DNA of 64,000 nucleotides. Origin: Borrelia miyamotoi. Its GTDB lineage: Bacteria > Spirochaetota > Spirochaetia > Borreliales > Borreliaceae. Shown piece after piece: positions 48,550-57,533 of this stretch. Location of the stretch: positions 186,001 through 250,000 of the forward strand of contig NZ_AP024371.1 of the NCBI RefSeq assembly GCF_019668505.1, read 5' to 3'. The translations under genes and the position numbers were made by a program. Position 1 is the first letter of the stretch. Each line of letters begins with the position of its first letter. Below the pieces are notes generated by a model, which made no database searches, was not told where the DNA came from, and saw nothing but the letters and a program-made list of their open reading frames with translations.

Positions 48550-48957
48550 TCATTGAAAAGTATCTTTTATTTGTGAAACTGTAAAAGAAAATAAATCTAT
48601 ACTCTCATTAGATTTAATCATTTCACACTTACCATCAAAGACTATATCATCATTAATAAATATCTTTTTTGTCTTAACATCGCCATATATCTTGCAACCA
48701 CTATTTAAATAAACCTTATTACTAGCGTTAACATTTCCCTTTAAAATTCCCTCAACTATTAATGTATCACAAACTACTACATTTGTAATAACTTTGCTAT
48801 TTTTGGCAATACAAAGCAGTCCTGTTCTTGAAAATATCTCACCTTCAAAAGCTGAATCAAGATACAAAGTACCTTCAAACTTTAACTTTCCCCTGAAAAT
48901 TAAGCTTGCATCTAGTTTGCAATCCCATTTATAAGAATTTCTAACATCAACAGGCAT
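48550..48957 (-). CDS. Bactofilin-family protein, 135 aa
   Basis: Bactofilins are small cytoskeletal proteins that polymerise through a right-handed beta-helix. The central part (about 15-110) shows the repeated short-strand pattern with Gly turns (FRGKLKFEGTLYLDSAFEGE, VIVEGxxxGNV-like LIVEGILKGNVNASNKVYL, GCKIYGDVKTKKIFI). There is no membrane segment. The start shares one base with the hbb stop (TAATG). In other bacteria bactofilins localise cell-wall enzymes or polar complexes; the role here is unknown. Confidence 0.82.
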   Translation of the reverse strand: MPVDVRNSYKWDCKLDASLIFRGKLKFEGTLYLDSAFEGEIFSRTGLLCIAKNSKVITNVVVCDTLIVEGILKGNVNASNKVYLNSGCKIYGDVKTKKIFINDDIVFDGKCEMIKSNESIDLFSFTVSQIKDTFQ

Positions 48958-49286
48958 TAACTATCCCTAATGCTCCACACTCTTTCTTTTAAATCTTTTC
49001 CTGGACGGAAATAAGCCACATGATGATCATCAACACTAACATATTCACCAGTTTGAGGATTGCGAGCATTCTTTCGACCTTTTCTTTTCCTAAGCTCAAA
49101 TGTCCCAAAAGATCTAAACTCTATAACATTATTAAGACAAAGACTATTTTTAAGTTCTTCAAAAAAAGCATCAACCACAAGCCTTATATATTTTTTTTCT
49201 AACTTTTCACTACTGTTCTTCATATTCAAAGATATCTGATCAATAATATCTGATTTAGTAACTTTGGGTCTTCTTGGAAAAGACAT
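48957..49286 (-). CDS. hbb: Hbb, HU/IHF-family DNA-bending protein
   Basis: Nucleoid protein, 109 residues, that binds and sharply bends DNA. The HU/IHF fold is clear: helical N-terminus ([20 protein letters not shown]), beta saddle ([29 protein letters not shown] with the intercalating RNPQTGE tip) and a C-terminal helix. Residues 1-10 form a basic N-terminal extension (PRRPKVTK). It is followed at once by the bactofilin gene and preceded by rpsT. Confidence 0.95.
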   Translation of the reverse strand: MSFPRRPKVTKSDIIDQISLNMKNSSEKLEKKYIRLVVDAFFEELKNSLCLNNVIEFRSFGTFELRKRKGRKNARNPQTGEYVSVDDHHVAYFRPGKDLKERVWSIRDS

Positions 49287-49300
49287 ATACTAGTTCCTTA

Positions 49301-49555
49301 TCACAATAACAAAATATTTAAATTTGATTTTTTACGAGCAGCTTTATTTCTATGAATTATTCTCTTTCTAGCAGCAGTATCTAATTTCTTTGCAACAAAC
49401 TTAAAAAATTCTGATGCTTCTTCTTTTTTTCCTTCCCTTATCAAATTTAAACAACGTTTCTCTATCGTTTTTAACTCACTCTTAACGCTTACATTTCTCA
49501 AATTCCGCTTTAGATTTTGCCTAGCTCTCTTTAATGCTGATGGATTATTACCCAA
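49301..49555 (-). CDS. rpsT: 30S ribosomal protein S20
   Basis: 84-residue basic helical protein binding 16S rRNA. Signature: NPSALKRARQNLKRNLRN at the start and the middle SEFFKFVAKKLDTAARKRIIHRNKAARKKS pattern, of which KRIIHRNKAARKKS is the typical end. It sits 14 bases before hbb, so nucleoid protein and ribosomal protein share a transcript. Confidence 0.95.
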   Translation of the reverse strand: MGNNPSALKRARQNLKRNLRNVSVKSELKTIEKRCLNLIREGKKEEASEFFKFVAKKLDTAARKRIIHRNKAARKKSNLNILLL

Positions 49556-49624
49556 ATTAAACTCCTTAATGCTGCAAGCATAATAATAAATATATCAACT
49601 AATCGTAATATAGTCAATCATATA

Positions 49625-50473
49625 TTAAGAACAAGAATACTCTTTACAATACTTCTTAACATAAGCAAACACTTTTTGCATCGAATAAGACATTTTTTCA
49701 TCATTAATATACACCTTCTTTCGTTTATCATTATAACTATAAATAAAAGATAAATAATCATTCCTATCCAGTTCAGAATCATTAATAAATATATTTTTAA
49801 AAAATCTATAGAAGTATTCTCGTTGAGAAAAAATTTTTCTTTCATAAACAGAATCCTTTCTAAACTCATAAAAAATAACCAAATCCTTCATAACTAAAAC
49901 ATCCCCTATTAAAACTTTAATATCAATAAGTAAAACAAATAAAAATATCATTATGCTATCAAAGGAAATATAATAAACAAGAAGACTAGTCAAAATTCGA
50001 AATAAATACATTACTAAATAAATGCCTGATACATAATACTTTATTGGAAATTCTTGACTCTTTGCAATAAATAAATCACTCCTTAGACTTTTAAGCCTTC
50101 TGACAAAATCACTCAAATACTGTTTTCTTAAAAAACAAATTCTTATTTTTAATCCATTATTTAAACCCAAAATTAATGTGCTATCTAACAATTTTTTTTC
50201 AATCCATACTATATCATTAAAATTAAAATGAATTCTGGAATAAAATTTTTTATAAAAAATTTTATTTTCTTGAAAATCAATCTCATAAAAATATCTTAAG
50301 TAAGAAATTATTACAAAAATATTTATCAATATTAAAAAAAGAATAAAAACACCAAAGATATTTCTATACATTAATATATAAAATACAGAAAAAATCACAT
50401 TAAGAAGAAAAATAAAAATTAATCTAACTTTATAAAACAAAAACTCATTCATATTGTTGTTATATTTAAACAT
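49625..50473 (-). CDS. Membrane protein, possibly with a bacterial PH-like domain, 282 aa
   Basis: Two hydrophobic segments near the N-terminus (about 13-33 and 37-55) are followed by a soluble stretch (FYEIDFQENKIFYKKFYSRI, NDIVWIEKKL, LILGLNNGLKIRICF). Its strand pattern resembles bacterial PH domains, an inference only. Another hydrophobic pair lies at about 150-195, followed by a basic C-terminal part. The start overlaps ychF by 8 bases, so they are coupled. No function is assigned. Confidence 0.65.
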   Translation of the reverse strand: MFKYNNNMNEFLFYKVRLIFIFLLNVIFSVFYILMYRNIFGVFILFLILINIFVIISYLRYFYEIDFQENKIFYKKFYSRIHFNFNDIVWIEKKLLDSTLILGLNNGLKIRICFLRKQYLSDFVRRLKSLRSDLFIAKSQEFPIKYYVSGIYLVMYLFRILTSLLVYYISFDSIMIFLFVLLIDIKVLIGDVLVMKDLVIFYEFRKDSVYERKIFSQREYFYRFFKNIFINDSELDRNDYLSFIYSYNDKRKKVYINDEKMSYSMQKVFAYVKKYCKEYSCS

Positions 50474-51572
50474 TAAATTTAAAAAAAATTATATCGCCAT
50501 CTTTTACCAAATAATCTTTACCCTCAATCCTAAGACGACCTTTCTCTTTTACACCCTGAACACCTTTAAATTCAGCCAAATCATCAAATGAATACACTTC
50601 TGCTTTAATAAAACCTCTTTGAAAATCACTGTGAATGATACCTGCAGCTTCGGGAGCCTTCATTCCATCCTTAAAAGTCCACGCTCTAACTTCTTGAACC
50701 CCCGCAGTAAAATAGGTTCTTAAGCCTAGAGTATAATAAGTTTTTCGTATCAAATTGCTAAGACCACTAGCATTTATTCCCATAGATTTAAGCATTGCCA
50801 TTCTTTCGCTTAAATCATCAATTTCAGCAAGTTCTGCCTCAATCTTAGCACATAAAATTAAATAATCATTACCTTCACTTAAAGCCATATCTCTTACAGT
50901 ATCTGTATATTGATTACCACACAGAGAATCCTCATCAACATTACAAACATATATAACCTTTTTAATAGTCAAAAGATTTAAAGATTTGACAAAATTATAT
51001 CCAAATTCATCGAACTCAAATGTAATTGCCGGTTTAACATCCATCAAGTGGTTTTTAAGATTCTTAAGCATAGAAACAATTACCTTCGCATTTTTACTAA
51101 TCTCTTTATCAACACTCTTCACATTTTTCTCATTCTTCAAAATACTTTTCTGTACAGTATCAAGATCTGCAAGGCATAACTCCGTGTTAATTGTACTTAT
51201 ATCTCTTTGTGGATTCACATCCCCATCAACATGAATCACTTCTTTATCTTCAAAACATCTAACAACATGTACAAGAATAGAAACTTCACGAATATTTGTC
51301 AGAAATTTATTGCCAAGTCCCTCCCCCTTAGAAGCCCCCTTCACAAGACCTGCAATATCAACAAATTCCATTACAGCAGGAATAATTTTTTTCGACTCAA
51401 CAAAACTAGCGATTTCTGAAAGCCTCTCATCAGGAATTTCCACTATACCTATATTTGGATCAATAGTACAAAAAGGATAATTAGCAATTTCTGATCTTGA
51501 TGATGTTAAGGATGAAAATAAACTAGATTTACCAACATTTGGCAGTCCCACTATTCCCACATTAAGTGCCAT
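50466..51572 (-). CDS. ychF: YchF/Ola1-type P-loop ATPase
   Basis: Obg-family P-loop protein that hydrolyses ATP rather than GTP and associates with ribosomes. The 368 residues have Walker A GLPNVGKSSLF, the family DIAGLVKGASKGEGLGNKFL and, instead of the GTP-specific NKxD, NVDED in YVCNVDED. A coiled coil and a C-terminal TGS domain (TYFTAGVQEVRAWTF onward) complete it. Full length. The overlapping downstream gene encodes a membrane protein. Confidence 0.96.
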   Translation of the reverse strand: MALNVGIVGLPNVGKSSLFSSLTSSRSEIANYPFCTIDPNIGIVEIPDERLSEIASFVESKKIIPAVMEFVDIAGLVKGASKGEGLGNKFLTNIREVSILVHVVRCFEDKEVIHVDGDVNPQRDISTINTELCLADLDTVQKSILKNEKNVKSVDKEISKNAKVIVSMLKNLKNHLMDVKPAITFEFDEFGYNFVKSLNLLTIKKVIYVCNVDEDSLCGNQYTDTVRDMALSEGNDYLILCAKIEAELAEIDDLSERMAMLKSMGINASGLSNLIRKTYYTLGLRTYFTAGVQEVRAWTFKDGMKAPEAAGIIHSDFQRGFIKAEVYSFDDLAEFKGVQGVKEKGRLRIEGKDYLVKDGDIIFFKFNV

Positions 51573-51596
51573 AAATAAAACTCCATAAATTAAAAC

Positions 51597-53618
51597 CTAA
51601 TTAACCAAATAAGCAAATTCACCTCTACCTATCTGCTGATTAAAATTTACCTCAACAGACAGATTGTAATATCCATTAGGCTCTTGGGATCCTGGATAAT
51701 CATACTCAAGCAAATAAGTGCCTGTCTTTTGCTTCATCATTAAATCATAAACCTTAGATACTCCATCATAAGATGAAAAAGGAATAATTGCACCGCCAGT
51801 TTCATTTACTAAATACTGTAGTTTAGGATCAATAGGATTATTTCCAAATAATATTAAATAAAACCTAATATCATTATTCTTATAATAACCTAAAATAGTG
51901 TCTATAGAATACCTATTAAAAGAAGAACGACCTAAATCTCCATTGCTAAAATAAATAACAGCCCTTCTTGCACTCTTTGACATAAGCTCAGAACCTGCGA
52001 GTTTAAGACTAACATCAGTCTTTACATAGCTTGAATCATAATTCCCAAGAGAATTTGTCTTATGGATAGTGCTTATCAAACTATCAATATTATCTACTAA
52101 AGGTACACTTGTTGCATTTATAAAACTAAATTTTTTATTCTTTCTAGACTTTATAAGAGTATTTACACCCATAATCTGTTCTGATTCATAACTCTTCATA
52201 GCAAAAGATTTATCAAAAACAATTGCAATATTCATATCATCAGAAGTATTAATATCATAAGCAATTTTAGGCTTAACAATATAATATCTCTCATTAGCAA
52301 TTGCAAAATTTTCATTCTTAAGCCCTACAACGGGCAAACCACTTCTGTTGCTAACATTAAGTTCAACATACATCTTAGAACCCCCAACCCTCCTAATTAC
52401 TCGGCGCACATCAACATTAAGACTATCATAAATACTAGAATCAGTCTTATAAATTGAAATATGAGCATTATCAAAGTCTGAAACAATTATTTGATTATTG
52501 ACATCAATAATTGAAGACGCAATTTTGGAATCAATCTTATCTGCCTTTAAAAGCTTAAAAAATGTTTTTCTTAAAACACTATACTTATAAACACCATACT
52601 TTGAAGATATAATAATATTATTGCCTGTAAAATCACTACTAAGACCTTCTATCTCGTCAAGAGAAGTTGCAATAGAATACAAATGATTGCCACTAGTATC
52701 AAACACCTCAATAGAATTTTTAGGAGCATCGGCAACATAAATATTCCCATTTAAATATGTAATACCGGTAGGACCTAAAAGTCCAGCATATCCAACTGTT
52801 TTAACACCAAAATGCAAAATAAAATTACCCTTAACATCAAATTTACTTACTCTCTTATTACCCCATTCACTAACGTAAATATAATCTCTATCATCAACTG
52901 TTATATATTGGGGAGCAAGCAATTCACCAGATTCAGTACCCTTCTTACCGATTGAACCTCTTTTAATACCAAAAGTTTTATCATATATACCAATCTCATC
53001 ATTTGAATAAAGTGTCACATATAGTAATTTGCCAAGTTCAACCACATCATAAGGTGATTTTAAAGAAGTAATCCCATCCTTAACCAAAACATTAACATTA
53101 TTGTTAGCATCAAAATATAATATTTCATTTCCTATAAAATTAACAGCATAATATCCACCATATTGATCGGCTTTCAAAGATGTAATCTGATAACCATTTG
53201 GCCGCCTGTAAATAGAGTTATCAAGAGAAGCAACTTGAATAAACTTTTTAACATCAAGTTCATTATTCAATGATATACCTCTTCTCTGTTCAATTGTAGA
53301 TATTAATTGTCGAAGATAGGCCACCTTATAACCCTGGGATTGCAAATTTCGCCATTCCATCAAAGCTTCCTCAACATATCCCAACCTATAATAAACATTA
53401 CCCATCCAAAAATGATAATCAAGATTGTTTGGATCAAAACCTAAAAGTTTCTTAAAAGACAATAAAGCATCATCATAATATCCATCATTATAAGAATTAA
53501 GCGACCATTTAAATTCTTCTTGAGCATCTTTGTTGGTAACTATACCCTGAGCATTTAAAACAAATGCGCTCCCAAAAAATAAAACAACTACATTCAAAAT
53601 TAAAATCATTCTCTTCAT
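51597..53618 (-). CDS. Exported protein with TPR, NHL beta-propeller and VWA-like domains
   Basis: A signal peptide (ILILNVVVLFFGSAFVLNAQ) is followed by two or three TPR units (LNSYNDGYYDDALLSFKKLL and DYHFWMGNVYYRLGYVEEAL). An NHL-type beta-propeller follows (about 120-390; DDRDYIYVSEWGNKRVSKFD, GPTGITYLNGNIYVAD), then a VWA-like domain (about 440-620; MNIAIVFDKSFAMKS, RAVIYFSNGD). The MIDAS motif reads DKSFA, so the second Ser is lost and metal binding is doubtful. It probably faces the periplasm or surface as a binding scaffold. I chose ATG 53618, since a TATAAT lies just before the earlier ATG 53663. Confidence 0.75.
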   Translation of the reverse strand: MKRMILILNVVVLFFGSAFVLNAQGIVTNKDAQEEFKWSLNSYNDGYYDDALLSFKKLLGFDPNNLDYHFWMGNVYYRLGYVEEALMEWRNLQSQGYKVAYLRQLISTIEQRRGISLNNELDVKKFIQVASLDNSIYRRPNGYQITSLKADQYGGYYAVNFIGNEILYFDANNNVNVLVKDGITSLKSPYDVVELGKLLYVTLYSNDEIGIYDKTFGIKRGSIGKKGTESGELLAPQYITVDDRDYIYVSEWGNKRVSKFDVKGNFILHFGVKTVGYAGLLGPTGITYLNGNIYVADAPKNSIEVFDTSGNHLYSIATSLDEIEGLSSDFTGNNIIISSKYGVYKYSVLRKTFFKLLKADKIDSKIASSIIDVNNQIIVSDFDNAHISIYKTDSSIYDSLNVDVRRVIRRVGGSKMYVELNVSNRSGLPVVGLKNENFAIANERYYIVKPKIAYDINTSDDMNIAIVFDKSFAMKSYESEQIMGVNTLIKSRKNKKFSFINATSVPLVDNIDSLISTIHKTNSLGNYDSSYVKTDVSLKLAGSELMSKSARRAVIYFSNGDLGRSSFNRYSIDTILGYYKNNDIRFYLILFGNNPIDPKLQYLVNETGGAIIPFSSYDGVSKVYDLMMKQKTGTYLLEYDYPGSQEPNGYYNLSVEVNFNQQIGRGEFAYLVN

Positions 53619-53672
53619 ACTTAAGCAAATACTATAAAAATTTGACATTGTTAAACAAAACATATTATGTAT

Positions 53673-53678
53673 ATTATA
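53673..53678 (-). promoter_or_regulatory. -10 box for the TPR/NHL/VWA gene
   Basis: A perfect TATAAT on the minus strand, 55 bases before ATG 53618. It would start transcription around 53665, so the upstream ATG at 53663 could not have a ribosome-binding site. The best -35 at 17 bases is only TTAATA. Confidence 0.4.
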
Positions 53679-53760
53679 CTATGTAAGTGTCCATATATTA
53701 ATAACTGTGCTACTTAATATGCAAAATGTATAATAGGTAATATACTAAAAAAGAGGAAAA

Positions 53761-55329
53761 ATGAAAACAAGATATTTTTGTCTAGCTACATTTTCTGGAG
53801 TGCTTACAACTCTGGCAATTCCAAACGAAGTAAAAAATATGGGATACTCAAGCATTGGATTAATTGGATACATACCACTTTTCATTGCATTAATAAAAAT
53901 AAAAGATAAAAAAACTCTTATTTGTTTAACGATCTTTTACTTCTTAATAGCTAATAGTCTACAAAATTTCTGGCTTGCATTTTTTCAAGCATTTGGACTA
54001 CTTACATTTTTAGGAACAGTATCTGCCTATAGCCTTTACGCTTTAGTTTTGGGATATTTATTGTATTATTCATTAAAAACTTTTAAGAATAAAACATTAA
54101 CCTTAGCCATACTTTTTACATTTTATGATTACTCAAAATCAATCGGATTTGCAGCATATCCTTGGGGATTTTCAGCTTTCATGGTAAATAACTTTAATGA
54201 ACTTATACAAGTTGCTGACATTTTTGGGGTCTTTTTTGTATGCTTTGTTGTTTATTTTCTTAATGCAGGAATTGCAAATTTTTTCATAGAACAAAGTAAA
54301 ATAAATACATCAAGCCTCCTATTTTCCATTCTACTAGTAAGTACATCTTTTGCTTACGGAATAATCAAAAAAATAGAACTAAATCCAACTTTAACCAAAG
54401 AAATAGATACTCTAAACATTGCAGCAATACAAATCAATGGCGATCCCTGGAATAAAAATAACAAAGCAGAAATTAAAAAATCTATTAAACTTACAAAACA
54501 AGCTTTAAGAGAATATCCAAATACAGAACTTGTACTCTGGAGTGAAGGGACATTAAATTTACCATTTGATTCGTACAAAGATTATATCTATGATAAAAGG
54601 TTACTTAAGTTATATGATTCAATAAATCAATTAATAATAAACAATAAAGCTCATTTTATTATTGGTTCACCTTCAAATGTAAATAAAAAATTACTAACAA
54701 GTGAAAACTCAGTTTATGCAATAAAACCTAATCTTCAAATAGCAAATATATATTCTAAAATATTTTTAGTTCCATTTGCAGAAAAAATACCATTTTACAA
54801 CTATGAATCCGTAAGAGAATTTTTCTTTCAAAATTTCAAGCTCAAAGGACAAATAAATGGAAATAAACTTGAAATATTTAAACTCAAAAAATTTAATTTG
54901 GGCCTTTTAATATGCTATGATGACGCATTCCCAGACCTTGCAAGAAGTTATAAAAGACAAGGTGCAAACCTATTATTAAATTTTTCAAATGACTCTTGGT
55001 CACATACAAATTCATCGGAATGGCAACACTTTGTAGTAGCAAAATTTAGAAGTATAGAAAATGGAATCAAAACTATTAGAGCTACAAACTCTGGAATAAC
55101 TACCGTAATAAATGAATATGGAGAAAATATTAAAAGCTTAGAAACATTTAAAGAAGGATACCTAATATCAAAAATAAAATTGCCTCCAAGATTCGCAACA
55201 ATCTATGAATACATTGGAGACCTATTTATATATATTCTGGCAATGATAATTGTAATTATGATACTAAAAACTTACTTTATTGAAGAAAGCACCCATTTAT
55301 CATGCTGCTTTACAAAACATAAAGTCTGA
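53761..55329 (+). CDS. lnt: Apolipoprotein N-acyltransferase
   Basis: Integral membrane enzyme that adds the third acyl chain to lipoproteins, important in a lipoprotein-rich spirochaete. Six to eight N-terminal helices (about 1-205) precede a nitrilase-fold domain (about 220-490). Its catalytic triad is visible as Glu in LWSEGTLN, Lys in the SKIFLVPFAEKIP area, and Cys in GLLICYDDAFPDLAR. A final helix follows (YILAMIIVIMILKTY). GAGG precedes the ATG. The last 58 bases overlap the end of the gene on the opposite strand. Confidence 0.95.
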   Translation: MKTRYFCLATFSGVLTTLAIPNEVKNMGYSSIGLIGYIPLFIALIKIKDKKTLICLTIFYFLIANSLQNFWLAFFQAFGLLTFLGTVSAYSLYALVLGYLLYYSLKTFKNKTLTLAILFTFYDYSKSIGFAAYPWGFSAFMVNNFNELIQVADIFGVFFVCFVVYFLNAGIANFFIEQSKINTSSLLFSILLVSTSFAYGIIKKIELNPTLTKEIDTLNIAAIQINGDPWNKNNKAEIKKSIKLTKQALREYPNTELVLWSEGTLNLPFDSYKDYIYDKRLLKLYDSINQLIINNKAHFIIGSPSNVNKKLLTSENSVYAIKPNLQIANIYSKIFLVPFAEKIPFYNYESVREFFFQNFKLKGQINGNKLEIFKLKKFNLGLLICYDDAFPDLARSYKRQGANLLLNFSNDSWSHTNSSEWQHFVVAKFRSIENGIKTIRATNSGITTVINEYGENIKSLETFKEGYLISKIKLPPRFATIYEYIGDLFIYILAMIIVIMILKTYFIEESTHLSCCFTKHKV

Positions 55330-56045
55330 ATATCTGTCCAAAAAGGGATATTCTTAGTAAGATCATTTATCTTAGCCTTAACTTTAACATTATAAGAAGT
55401 ATCGGTATTTTTTATAATGCTTAAAGATTTGAAATCATAAAAATCATCAAATGCAAGATAACTTAAATCATCCTTGTTAACATTATTCGAAGCAACCTTT
55501 AAATTTGAAATAAAATCAGCTTTAGGTTTAACTTTTCCCCAAACCTTAATCTCATCAGCCATAACAGAATTAAGTAAATCAATATTCTGCAAAAGAAGAG
55601 CTCTTACAAATTTGTTAAACTGAAATTTAACTGCTTGTTCTTTATATTTCTCTCTTTCCACATTTGCAATGTACTCTATCTTAGGAGCATTTGTTACTTC
55701 ACTAATCTCAATCTCATCATGAGTTATTCCTGGAATATCATCAAGTTTAATATCATCAAATGCAAGAAAACTAGGCTCACCACCCTCTAATTTAATTTTA
55801 AAATCAATTTCTTCTACAGCATCCTTAAGATTAACTTCTTCTTTTAATTTTGGATAAATTTCCAAAGCCTTTTTTTGAAAAATTCGCCCTTTCTTAACCT
55901 TACCGACATTAACATACCTTTGCCCAACTTCATAATAAAAGATAGCAAGTTCTTTTTGTCTATCATCAACCAGAGAACCATTTCCTGCAAATAAATTTAT
56001 AAAAGCCAAATAAAAAAATAAAAACAATAACACCAATTTTCTCAT
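55272..56045 (-). CDS. Exported TPR protein with possible NTF2-like domain, 257 aa
   Basis: Signal peptide MRKLVLLFLFFYLAFINLFA, then a TPR-like helical segment (residues 30-75; LAIFYYEVGQRYVNVGKVKK, FQKKALEIYPK). A linker precedes a C-terminal domain (about 135-257; FNKFVRALLLQNIDLLNSVM, then strands ending FVKQHDKWVLSSIK) that resembles SnoaL/NTF2-like folds, as inference. ATG 56045 has GGAGG 5 bases before it. The C-terminal 19 codons are antisense to the end of lnt. It lies downstream of dck on the same strand. Confidence 0.7.
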   Translation of the reverse strand: MRKLVLLFLFFYLAFINLFAGNGSLVDDRQKELAIFYYEVGQRYVNVGKVKKGRIFQKKALEIYPKLKEEVNLKDAVEEIDFKIKLEGGEPSFLAFDDIKLDDIPGITHDEIEISEVTNAPKIEYIANVEREKYKEQAVKFQFNKFVRALLLQNIDLLNSVMADEIKVWGKVKPKADFISNLKVASNNVNKDDLSYLAFDDFYDFKSLSIIKNTDTSYNVKVKAKINDLTKNIPFWTDIQTLCFVKQHDKWVLSSIK

Positions 56046-56102
56046 GCTAACCTCCAATAAAATCTATTCATGCTCAAAAAATAAACATCAGTTTACAAGA
56101 AA

Positions 56103-56705
56103 TTATATTACAAGTTTATCTTTAATGAAAGCAATAATCTCGCTTTTATGCTCATCATCAAAAATATTGATGCTATCGTAATTAAATCTCAATTTAGGCG
56201 ATAAATCATAACTATCATACCAACTTAAATATTTTTCCTTAAGACCTTTAAGATACTCTCTAGAAATGTCCCTCTCAAAATTTCTATTTCTATTCTTAAT
56301 ACGACGCTTAGCCTCATCAATACTACAATCAAGATAAACCAGCAATAAGGGTCTTTGAGAATGCTCCAGCATATTATCAAGCAAATTAAGATATATCATA
56401 TACTCATAATCAGAAATATATCCATTGTCGTTTAAAAGAGAAGCAAAGACACGATCACCATAAATAGATCTATCAAGTATTCCTCCTTTAGTCCTACATA
56501 TATCCTTTATAAGCCTAAATCTCTCATTTAAAAAATTAATCTGCATTGAAAAAGCCCACCTGGACTTATCCTTATAAAATTTATCTAACATATGTAATGT
56601 GAATTCATTATTTAATTCACTGTAAAAAGGAATATTAAGCTCACTAGACAAAAAATGCCCAAGCGTAGTTTTCCCTACTCCAATTAAACCCTCAATTACG
56701 ATCAC
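56103..56705 (-). CDS. dck: Deoxynucleoside kinase
   Basis: Phosphorylates deoxynucleosides in a salvage pathway essential for Borrelia, which cannot make purines from scratch. The 200 residues contain the P-loop EGLIGVGKTTLGHFL at the start, the DRS motif in GGILDRSIYGDRVFA and a lid with RIKNRNRNFERDI. I chose GTG 56705: GGAGG lies 8 bases before it, and the protein then begins directly with the first beta strand. It is followed 57 bases later by the TPR/NTF2-like gene. B. burgdorferi's enzyme is annotated as a deoxyguanosine/deoxyadenosine kinase; substrate preference is not readable. Confidence 0.9.
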   Translation of the reverse strand: MIVIEGLIGVGKTTLGHFLSSELNIPFYSELNNEFTLHMLDKFYKDKSRWAFSMQINFLNERFRLIKDICRTKGGILDRSIYGDRVFASLLNDNGYISDYEYMIYLNLLDNMLEHSQRPLLLVYLDCSIDEAKRRIKNRNRNFERDISREYLKGLKEKYLSWYDSYDLSPKLRFNYDSINIFDDEHKSEIIAFIKDKLVI

Positions 56706-56846
56706 TAAACTTGCCTCCAAAATTTATAACCAATATCAATAGTAATTGAAAATAACATTATTTAAACACATAAAAACATAAAATATCAAGTAAAAAATGT
56801 TTAAAAAAAGAGCTCAATATTTTTTAAATTAGAATTTTTTAAACCA

Positions 56847-56875
56847 TTGACATTAATGACAATAAAAAATAAAAT
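56847..56875 (+). promoter_or_regulatory. Sigma-70-type promoter before the 98-aa ORF
   Basis: TTGACA (56847-56852), exactly 17 bases of spacer, and TAAAAT (56870-56875). It is one of the best promoters in the window. Transcription should begin near 56882, leaving a leader of about 50 bases before ATG 56932. Confidence 0.65.
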
Positions 56876-56931
56876 TTCTAATATACGAAACAATTCCATG
56901 TCCTTCAATTCTAAGTTCAGGAGAATGTTAA

Positions 56932-57228
56932 ATGAATATCAAAACCGTATTAAGCTATTTAAGTGAAAAAGTAATATTGTCCAACCTAACAATTAAAAAA
57001 TTCTTAAAAAAAATAATCACTCAATTAATCAAGGAAGGTGATAAAAAATTCACCACCATATCAAAAAATATAAATAAAATAAAAGAATTAATCAAATGTT
57101 TCAATTTATATGAAATAAATCATATGCACAAAAAAAATAATGATGATAATTGGCAAGCATTTATAAGTCATAATTCCCCCTCCCATTTATATTTCAATGT
57201 ATATTGTCTTAGATTTTTTGAAATTTGA
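56932..57228 (+). CDS. Unknown small protein upstream of glpF, 98 aa
   Basis: An open frame with its own promoter and a good ribosome-binding site (AGGAGA 8 bases before the ATG). The product is basic and mostly helical in the first 60 residues (LTIKKFLKKIITQLIKEGDK, ISKNINKIKELIKCFNLYE), without signal peptide. The last 15 codons lie in the left arm and loop of a 24-bp inverted repeat, and the stop TGA ends where the right arm begins. It may be a real regulatory protein, a truncated remnant, or the leader of an attenuation system. I recognise no family. Confidence 0.5.
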   Translation: MNIKTVLSYLSEKVILSNLTIKKFLKKIITQLIKEGDKKFTTISKNINKIKELIKCFNLYEINHMHKKNNDDNWQAFISHNSPSHLYFNVYCLRFFEI

Positions 57229-57256
57229 GACAATATACATTGAAATATAAAGGAGG
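57179..57256 (+). repeat. 24-bp perfect inverted repeat extended to trap an AGGAGG sequence
   Basis: Left arm 57186-57209 and right arm 57228-57251 pair perfectly over 24 bases around an 18-base loop. Beyond a two-base bulge, CCTCC (57179-57183) pairs with GGAGG (57252-57256). The full hairpin would therefore bury the AGGAGG at 57251-57256. No U tract follows, so it is not an ordinary terminator. No start codon lies at normal distance from the AGGAGG; the nearest ATG (57276) opens only 12 codons. Confidence 0.9.
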
Positions 57257-57533
57257 AAAGCAACAATCAGACAAAATGAAAAGACTTAAACAAAGTTTTT
57301 GCATTTGGCAATAAATTTAACAACTTAAATATATCAGTTCATATTAGAAAAAATATTGTGAGGCAAAACGAAAATAAAAAACTATAAAATAGTTTATTTT
57401 ACAACATTGAAAACATTGTTTCGGCAATGAACATGTAGACTTATTAAAGAAATAGTAAATCTAATTAAATACAATAGATATTTTTAGAAAGTCAATTTCA
57501 AATTAAGTTCTTGTAACATAAGGAGGTTAAAAT
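57257..57533 (+). promoter_or_regulatory. glpF upstream region
   Basis: 277 bases between the long hairpin and glpF. It holds a short open stretch without a start (about 36 codons from 57280), a small CATTG/CAATG hairpin near 57413-57428, and AAGGAGG 7 bases before the glpF ATG. No clear -10/-35 pair was found. The glp operon of B. burgdorferi is reported to have a long, regulated 5' untranslated leader; a comparable leader would fit here. Confidence 0.4.
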
